The translations under genes were made by a program, and so were the position numbers. 17,500 bases of DNA, taken from positions 640,901-658,400 of the forward strand of contig CAUJGJ010000277.1 in assembly GCA_963170055.1 (NCBI GenBank), read 5' to 3'. The DNA comes from Halisarca cf. caerulea. Its lineage: Eukaryota; Porifera; Demospongiae; Chondrillida; Halisarcidae. This document shows positions 12,761 to 17,500 of the stretch, piece by piece (position 1 is the stretch's first letter; every line of letters starts with the position of its first letter). The notes under the pieces were generated by a model. The model was given only the letters and a program-made list of their open reading frames with translations, made no database searches and was not told the DNA's origin.

Positions 12761-13704
12761 AATAATGCATGCATTCAAGCACATACGTACACACGAACAT
12801 GTATGTGCATGTGTGCATACATGGGTGCATAGGCACACACCCATGCGGAAACACACACAGCCATCCCTTCTCTGCAGGCAGCTAGGTGTTCCTTATGTCC
12901 TTGCTACTGGTGGAGCAGTCATCACAGCTCTCTCTCTAAACAAGGCGACAGCTGTGAGTGAGGGTGTAAGCTGAAAGTGTAGGCTGAGGGCATAGGTTGA
13001 GGATGTAGGCTGAGAGTGTAGGCTGAGAGTGTAGGCTGAGGGTGTAGGCTGAGGATGTAGGCTGAGAGTGTAGGCTGAGAGTGTAGGCTGAGAGTGTAGG
13101 CTGAGGGTGTAGGCTGAGGGTGTAGGCTGAGGGTGTAGGCTGAGAGTGTAGGCTGAGGGCATAAGTTGAGAGTGTACGTAGGTTGAGGGTGTAGCTGAGA
13201 GTGTAGGCTGAGGGTGTAGGCTGAGAGTGTAGGCTGAGGGTGTAGGCTGAGGGTGTAGGCTGAGGGTGTAGGCTGAGAGTGTAGGCTGAGGGCATAAGTT
13301 GAGAGTGTACGTAGGTTGAGGGTGTAGCTGAGAGTGTAGGCTGAGGGTGTAGGCTGAGAGTGTAGGCTGAGGGCATAGGTTGAGAGTGTACGTAGGTTGA
13401 GGGTGTAGGCTGAGAGTGTAGGCTGAGGATGTAGGCTGAGTCTTTAAGTTGAGAGGTCAAGTGAGGGTGTAGGGGTGTAGGGCAAGATGGTGAGTTTTGA
13501 GTACTAGAGCTGATTGAGGGCATTGTGTGAGGGTGTCAAGTGATGTACTACTCACATCCAAAAGTTACCATTTTATCTGCAGAAACTACCTTCACTGATA
13601 GGAAGGTTTGTTCCCTTTGCTGCAGTAGCAGCTGCCAACTGCATCAACATCCCCCTCATGAGACAGAAGTGAGCAGCTCTTAGGCTATTGCATCACTGTG
13701 TGTG

Positions 13705-13772
<68 letters not shown>

Positions 13773-14558
13773 TGATCCCAAGGGTATGTCTTAATGGGGG
13801 TACATTGTGTCTTTTACAGAGAACTAGCAGAGGGAATCACTGTGACAACCAGAGACGGTGAAGTATTAGGAACATCCAAGGTAAGTTGGGCTAGCAAGTG
13901 GGAATGAGACTTCTAACTATGAATATTGTTTACTCATTGTCATGGCAACAGAAAGCAGCTAAAAATGCAATAGGAATGGTGGTCGTATCGAGAATTTTGA
14001 TGGCTCTTCCTGGAATGGGTGAGGCCTTCCAGCTGTTGATTTGTATACATCACCCGTCACCATCACCATCATCATGGTCACCATCACCATCATCATAATA
14101 TGTCACCATCACCATCATCCATCACCCATCACCCTTACCTATCACCCTCACTTATGTCACTATTAGCCTCACCTGTGTCACCATCATATGCTCACAGCCA
14201 CTGTCAATTCTACCTGAACTTTGCATTTCTCTTCAGTTGTTCCGCAGATCATCATGAATACGCTTGAGAAGAAATACCCCGCTCTGAAGGTTCATGCACA
14301 CAATACTAGTGTTGTAAGAACAGTTCACAACCTCTTCACCTTGCAAAGGGTTTTGATCTCCCCTTTGTAAGCTGTCTTAGTTTACCATTTTGCAATGAAT
14401 CTTTGCTCTCCTCTTTTCAAAGTGTCTTTGTTCCACGTACATCTTAAAAAATGGCTTTATCTTCTACTGATACCTAATTTTGTTCTTCTCTCCCGACAGA
14501 GAGGATGGGTAGCTCGAACAGCTTTGACTGTGGGAATGGTTGGAGTCAGGTGTGTGTG

Positions 14559-14623
<65 letters not shown>

Positions 14624-14678
14624 TCTTGCAGGCCAGACCCTTAAAATTTAATTTAATTTTAAGGATCTGGCACGCGAG

Positions 14679-14765
<87 letters not shown>

Positions 14766-15540
14766 CGTGAGTGCGTGCGTGTGTGCATGCGTGCAATACT
14801 GTTCAGCTATACTGTGTGTACATGTGTCAATGCTGGAGCACTGCAGAGTGTGTACCATGCGATTGATACTGTATACGCTTTAATTTTCATAGATTTTGGC
14901 TTTTAGTGATTTCCTCATTTTTATATTCACGGACAGCCATGTTTTGCCATTCATAAGAGTCCGATGTAAATTTTCATGGGTGTGAAGTTTCGCAGATGGC
15001 TTAAAATCTGTGAAAAATCGCAAAAGTTTAGTCGTGCAAAAATTAAAACAAATTTACAATAGTGTCTCATATAATCCAAGTGTGTACCATCACTTTCAAA
15101 TTGTGGATTTCCGTTCTCTGCGTTTAGCATGTGTATGAAGGCTTGAGTGATGTTTTGTGTGTATTCTGTTGACTGGTTTCTTCTCTCTCTCTCTCTGCCT
15201 TGTTGCAGCTTGGTCTTTGCCACTCCCCTTTGCTGTGCCCTCTTCCCTCAACAAAGGTATGCTGCACCAAGGGGTGTGTCAGGGGGCATTTCATACCAGC
15301 ATGTGTCTGTGTGCCTGAGTGTCATACCAGCATGTGTCTGTGTGCCTAAGTGTCATACCGGCATGTCCTTGCGTTCTTGTGTTGCAGCAGTGTGTGTATT
15401 GAAGTGTTGTCATGGATGCATGTGTTGTGGTTCACACTCCCAGTTCAATGAAACTCTCAAAATTGGAGCCAGAACTCCAGCGGAGTGTATCTAGCAAGTA
15501 TCCCGACACTGTGCAAGTTTACTTCAACAAGGGACTCTAG
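11678..15540 (+). CDS. Sideroflexin copy B (SFXN1/3-like mitochondrial serine carrier)
   Basis: Exons 11678-11865, 11929-12099, 12484-12579, 12878-12953, 13583-13668, 13820-13880, 13952-14018, 14237-14289, 14500-14549, 15209-15256, 15444-15540; 993 nt, 330 aa. Exons 2-11 have exactly the same lengths and phases as in copy A; exon 1 is 9 nt shorter. Motifs: [120 protein letters not shown] and VYFNKGL. It keeps the canonical ILMALPGM region lost in copy A, so it looks like the more conserved paralogue. Its exon 9 ([17 protein letters not shown]) is the less typical part. The likely role is serine or related amino-acid transport across the mitochondrial inner membrane. The exon 9 donor runs directly into a (GT)n array, and the exon 8 donor (AAG|GTTCAT) is weak but matches copy A in position. 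Confidence 0.95.
12320..12483. repeat. C-rich minisatellite upstream of sideroflexin B exon 3
   Basis: Units of CACACCCTCACTACACACCC with CTCACCT run into the acceptor at 12483. It is the counterpart of the array before copy A exon 3; the last 20 intronic bases are identical in both copies. The rest of this intron (12100-12319) shows nothing recognisable. Confidence 0.9.
12719..12759. repeat. (GT)n microsatellite (sideroflexin B intron 3)
   Basis: About 20 GT units, followed by imperfect CATG/TGCATG-rich sequence to 12860. Confidence 0.96.
12955..13460. repeat. 12-bp minisatellite filling sideroflexin B intron 4
   Basis: About 40 units of GTGTAGGCTGAG, alternating GAGAGTGTAGGCT and GAGGGTGTAGGCT. 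A variant block GGCATAAGTTGAGAGTGTAC recurs at 13158 and 13291, and with one change at 13372. The first unit grows directly out of the exon 4 donor (GTGAGTGAGGGTGTA). Confidence 0.93.
13697..13770. repeat. (GT)n microsatellite (sideroflexin B intron 5)
   Basis: GT run beginning about 28 nt after the exon 5 donor at 13669. Confidence 0.96.
14048..14155. repeat. (ATC/ACC)n imperfect microsatellite (sideroflexin B intron 7)
   Basis: CACCATCACCATCATCAT-type trinucleotide and hexanucleotide repeats with ACCCATCACCC variants. Confidence 0.88.
14550..14620. repeat. (GT)n microsatellite containing the exon 9 donor of sideroflexin B
   Basis: The array starts with the GT of the 5' splice site itself (CAG|GTGTGTGTG) and runs about 70 bp with one GC interruption. 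Confidence 0.95.
14621..14682. repeat. 62-bp palindromic element splitting a (GT)n array
   Basis: TAGTCTTGCAGGCCAGACCC pairs imperfectly with GGATCTGGCACGCGAGACTA, with an inner TTAAAATTTAATTTAATTTTAA palindrome. GT arrays lie directly on both sides (14550-14620 and 14683-14761), so it looks inserted into one array. It shares TAGTCT ends and a GGCCAGAC core with the element at 9313. Confidence 0.8.
14683..14761. repeat. (GT)n microsatellite, right half of the split array
   Basis: About 39 GT units, then a degenerate GCGTGCGTGAGTGC tail to about 14790. Confidence 0.95.
14876..15056. mobile_element. Possible decayed MITE in sideroflexin B intron 9
   Basis: An A/T-rich segment starts GCTTTAATTTTCATAGATTT and ends CGTGCAAAAATTAAAACAAA. 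The outer 15-20 bases are loosely inverted, and AATCTGTGAAAAATCGC inside echoes the start. No target duplication is certain. This is a weak call. Confidence 0.3.
15292..15362. repeat. 31-bp tandem repeat, about 2.3 copies (sideroflexin B intron 10)
   Basis: CATACCAGCATGTGTCTGTG begins at 15292, 15323 and (with one change, partial) at 15354. Confidence 0.9.
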
Positions 15541-15614
15541 TGGGGGTATCATATAAGGGTCTTCAAATATGTGATTATATATATTAATATATATACGTAC
15601 GTATAACGTTGATA

Positions 15615-15620
15615 TTTATT
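15615..15620 (-). terminator. Candidate poly(A) signal for the orphan gene
   Basis: AATAAA on the minus strand, 306 nt past the stop codon of the orphan gene. Position and hexamer fit, but no transcript evidence is available. Confidence 0.35.
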
Positions 15621-15703
15621 CATCATTCTGTAATATTATAATTATGTGATGTTTAAAAATTATCAAATATTTATCAATTGATTGAAATTTTAATAGTGAC
15701 AAG

Positions 15704-15704
<1 letters not shown>

Positions 15705-15744
<40 letters not shown>

Positions 15745-15765
15745 TGTGTATGTGTGTGTATGTGT

Positions 15766-15816
<51 letters not shown>
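15705..15816. repeat. (GT)n microsatellite in the convergent spacer
   Basis: GT run with periodic TATG interruptions, between the 3' ends of sideroflexin B and the orphan gene. Confidence 0.96.
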
Positions 15817-15817
<1 letters not shown>

Positions 15818-15925
15818 CACTAGTATGCAAGGAGACATGTCTTTTCACAACACATCTGATCCACTCTTCACTGACTCGAGACACCAAAACAAAGTGCATT
15901 TGATGTGACTGGGAACTTTTCATAG

Positions 15926-16520
15926 TCAAGTGAAGTCCTTACTGGCTTTTCGCTCGGAGGACGAACTGGAGGTCCTGGACCTGTACAGGGGGGGGGGGGG
16001 GGGGGGGAGTGGTGGGTTGCATTGACGATGACTGTAATGCACACAACTTGATGGCTGAATACATAACACACACTTAAACACATCATGTGTGTAAAGATTA
16101 TCTACACAGACACACACACCTCTTCCGTAAAGGTGCATCGATAGAGAAGTCAAAAGTCTCGTGAGCATCTGTTGGGTGTGGAGTGAAGGAGGGCAGATCA
16201 GGGGACTTGAGCTGAAGGAGAGAGAGAGAGGGAGGGAGTGTATGTGTTCAGGAGATACTTGCAGAGTAATTGTTACCGATTGTACTCGTACATTGACATT
16301 TAACAGGAATTTGGAATAGGAATAAAAATAGGAAAAGGAATGAAAATGGAAATATGAATGAGAATGGGAAATGTAACAAAGAATGAGGGTTGGGTTCTCA
16401 CTTCGCCAGCTTTTTGCATGAGTGTGTCCAAAGAAATTTCCTCCTCATCACTGACTTCCTGTCTGTCCTGAACATGAGTGGGGCACAGGAAATGACATTA
16501 AAAGCCACTCCACCACTACA

Positions 16521-16609
<89 letters not shown>

Positions 16610-17411
16610 CACACACACATACATACTCACATCCAAGAGAAGAGTAGCCTCAATTCTGGAGCTGGAAGGCAGCCTTCTATGCAGACATACATACATACAT
16701 ACGTACAGTTGGCATGGAAACAGGAAGAGAAAAGATGGCTGCATAGTCTTACTTCCTCACATTCTTTTGGTTGGGTGCCTCACCAGGTGCTGGTGGACCC
16801 TGTAGGAAGGTGATGATATGTACAATACTCAAGACAAACAGTAGGAACAACACCTCAAGTGGTTCCAAAGACATACGGCAATTAATCTTTGATATTCTTG
16901 TTGTAATTCAAGTGCTTTCTGGTTGAGGAGGGAAGCATATCTCACAATGTACATCTGCCAGTACTGATGCAGGTTGTCGCGGCCCTCCAAACCACATTCC
17001 CTCAGACTCTGCTCAATAGCATCCTTCTAACAAACAACACACAATCATGGATTGACTGTTAGTGTGAGTTTACACACACAGGTCAAGACATAAGATTGTA
17101 TCTGGAGAAAGTAAGCCCCCCCCCCCCCTCCCCCTTTGGGGTATATATGCTCAATGGCACACTTGATGCTCAATTGCACATTGGGTATAATATAACATTG
17201 CCCTGTGGTTACTTACAGTGAGATTGAACTGTACCTGAAAGCCAAGTTGTCTTCTCTGTTTGATGTGTTCAGTGTTGTTGTGGACAGAAGTGGACAGTTT
17301 CGTGAGAAAGGAACTTGCCACATCCACTAAGACATCCATTGCCCTGGTCTGAGTGGCTAACAGCAGCAAACAGATGACCACGGCACATGACGCGCACATC
17401 ACAGTAAACAT
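15926..17411 (-). CDS. Orphan secreted or single-pass membrane protein with acidic Ser-rich C-terminus
   Basis: Minus-strand exons 17217-17411, 16877-17026, 16761-16799, 16402-16467, 16120-16211, 15926-15980; 597 nt, 198 aa, phases close. Residues 1-24 are a strong signal peptide (VVICLLLLATQTRA). The mature N-terminus has NNT and NLT glycosylation sites, and residues 66-115 look helical and amphipathic (KDAIEQSLRECGLEG..., QYWQMYIVRYASLLNQ, LQQEYQRLIA). The C-terminal part looks intracellular and disordered: Pro-rich GPPAPGEAPNQKN, acidic DRQEVSDEEEISLDTL, then LKSPDLPSF...DFSIDAPLRK and RSRTSSSSSERKASKDFT before the TGA. An alternative splice in the same phases (exons 16946-17026 and 16761-16886) would replace the helix with a 20-residue hydrophobic segment and give a 204-aa membrane protein. 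I do not recognise the family. The first exon is the least certain; upstream exons outside the window are possible. A short 39-nt exon is the weakest internal call. Confidence 0.65.
15988..16007. repeat. G20 homopolymer (C tract of a 3' splice site)
   Basis: Twenty consecutive G on the plus strand. On the orphan gene's sense strand it is a C20 tract ending 5 nt before the terminal acceptor's AG (CTGTACAG), so it serves as the polypyrimidine tract. Confidence 0.95.
16527..16619. repeat. (CA)n microsatellite in an orphan-gene intron
   Basis: Over 40 CA units with one ATGC interruption. It reads (GT)n on the orphan gene's sense strand. Confidence 0.96.
17116..17134. repeat. C13-T-C5 tract in orphan-gene intron 1
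   Basis: A near-homopolymeric C run within the intron 17027-17216. The rest of that intron shows nothing recognisable. Confidence 0.9.
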
Positions 17412-17500
17412 ACTACACAGTCGGTGTGGCCTAGTACACTGTAGTCCGCAGTATGTATGGAGTGCCTTGCAGCCTGAATACTCTGACTATGATGCCACTC
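17412..17500. other. Sequence upstream of the orphan gene start
   Basis: 89 bases, presumably the 5' UTR or promoter of the orphan gene, or part of an upstream intron. The orphan frame stays open for about 25 codons upstream of the chosen ATG before an in-frame TAG, but holds no earlier ATG. Confidence 0.3.

Larger units (their letters stand above)
15541..15925. other. Convergent intergenic region (3' ends of sideroflexin B and the orphan gene)
   Basis: The region is A/T-rich from 15560 to 15700, with short TATA/ACGT palindromic runs near 15580-15605, followed by a (GT)n array. TTTATT at 15615-15620 reads AATAAA on the minus strand, 306 nt beyond the orphan gene's stop, and is the only candidate poly(A) signal I see for it. 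No AATAAA is seen for sideroflexin B. Confidence 0.5.

Noticed and set aside
12893..13523. Minus-strand ORFs of Ser-Leu-His-Pro-Gln-type repeats
   Set aside because: They are antisense readings of the 12-bp minisatellite in sideroflexin B intron 4. The same applies to the repeat ORF at 1399-1827.
16398..16467. Basic frame MTDRKSVMRRK as the orphan gene's terminal exon
   Set aside because: It would need a 16-nt exon and would strand the well-formed downstream exons 16120-16211 and 15926-15980, which continue the acidic frame in phase.
16640..16690. Extra orphan-gene exon encoding IEATLLLD (minus strand) before a good GTGAGT donor
   Set aside because: Every acceptor in frame needs a phase-2 upstream donor, and none exists in the preceding exon. 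Direct joining of 16761 to 16467 keeps phase 0.

Overview
The window is nuclear DNA of an animal. It holds five spliced protein genes with canonical GT-AG introns, and it is very rich in simple repeats. I rebuilt every gene exon by exon; splice phases close across all junctions of each model except where noted. The recognisable proteins (MMS19, sideroflexin) are general eukaryotic or metazoan. The compact introns (many 60-300 nt), the close gene spacing and a fibronectin-III receptor I cannot match suggest an invertebrate, possibly an early-branching one such as a sponge. That placement is inference, not something the sequence proves.

Layout. (1) 1-3900, minus: the first 11 exons (253 codons) of MMS19, the HEAT-repeat targeting factor for cytosolic Fe-S cluster insertion; the rest lies beyond base 1. 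(2) 3901-4073: a 173-bp divergent intergenic stretch between two start codons, with a YY1-like motif and a 30-codon upstream ORF. (3) 4074-8026, plus: a complete 6-exon gene for an 837-aa single-pass receptor-like protein (signal peptide, two FN3-like domains, TM helix, about 510-aa cytoplasmic tail with eight in-frame 24-bp repeats). (4) 8270-11538 and 11678-15540, plus: two complete tandem sideroflexin genes (333 and 330 aa), 139 bp apart. Each has 11 exons, and exons 2-11 have the same lengths in both copies. (5) 15926-17411, minus and convergent with the second sideroflexin: a 6-exon orphan gene (198 aa) with a strong signal peptide and an acidic, Ser-rich tail; a hydrophobic helix is encoded in another frame across one of its introns.

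Introns and spacers are packed with (CA/GT)n arrays, including one of about 498 bp, and with 10-27-bp minisatellites. There are two short inverted-terminal-repeat elements of pogo/Tigger-like type and two small palindromic elements that share ends.

I see no operon-like pathway or new multi-gene system. The sideroflexins (mitochondrial serine carriers) and MMS19 (Fe-S protein maturation) both touch mitochondrial/Fe-S metabolism, but adjacency alone is weak evidence of a link. The most notable points are the mosaic identity of the sideroflexin pair (gene conversion), the two unrecognised membrane or secreted proteins, and the placement of GT and CA arrays relative to splice sites.
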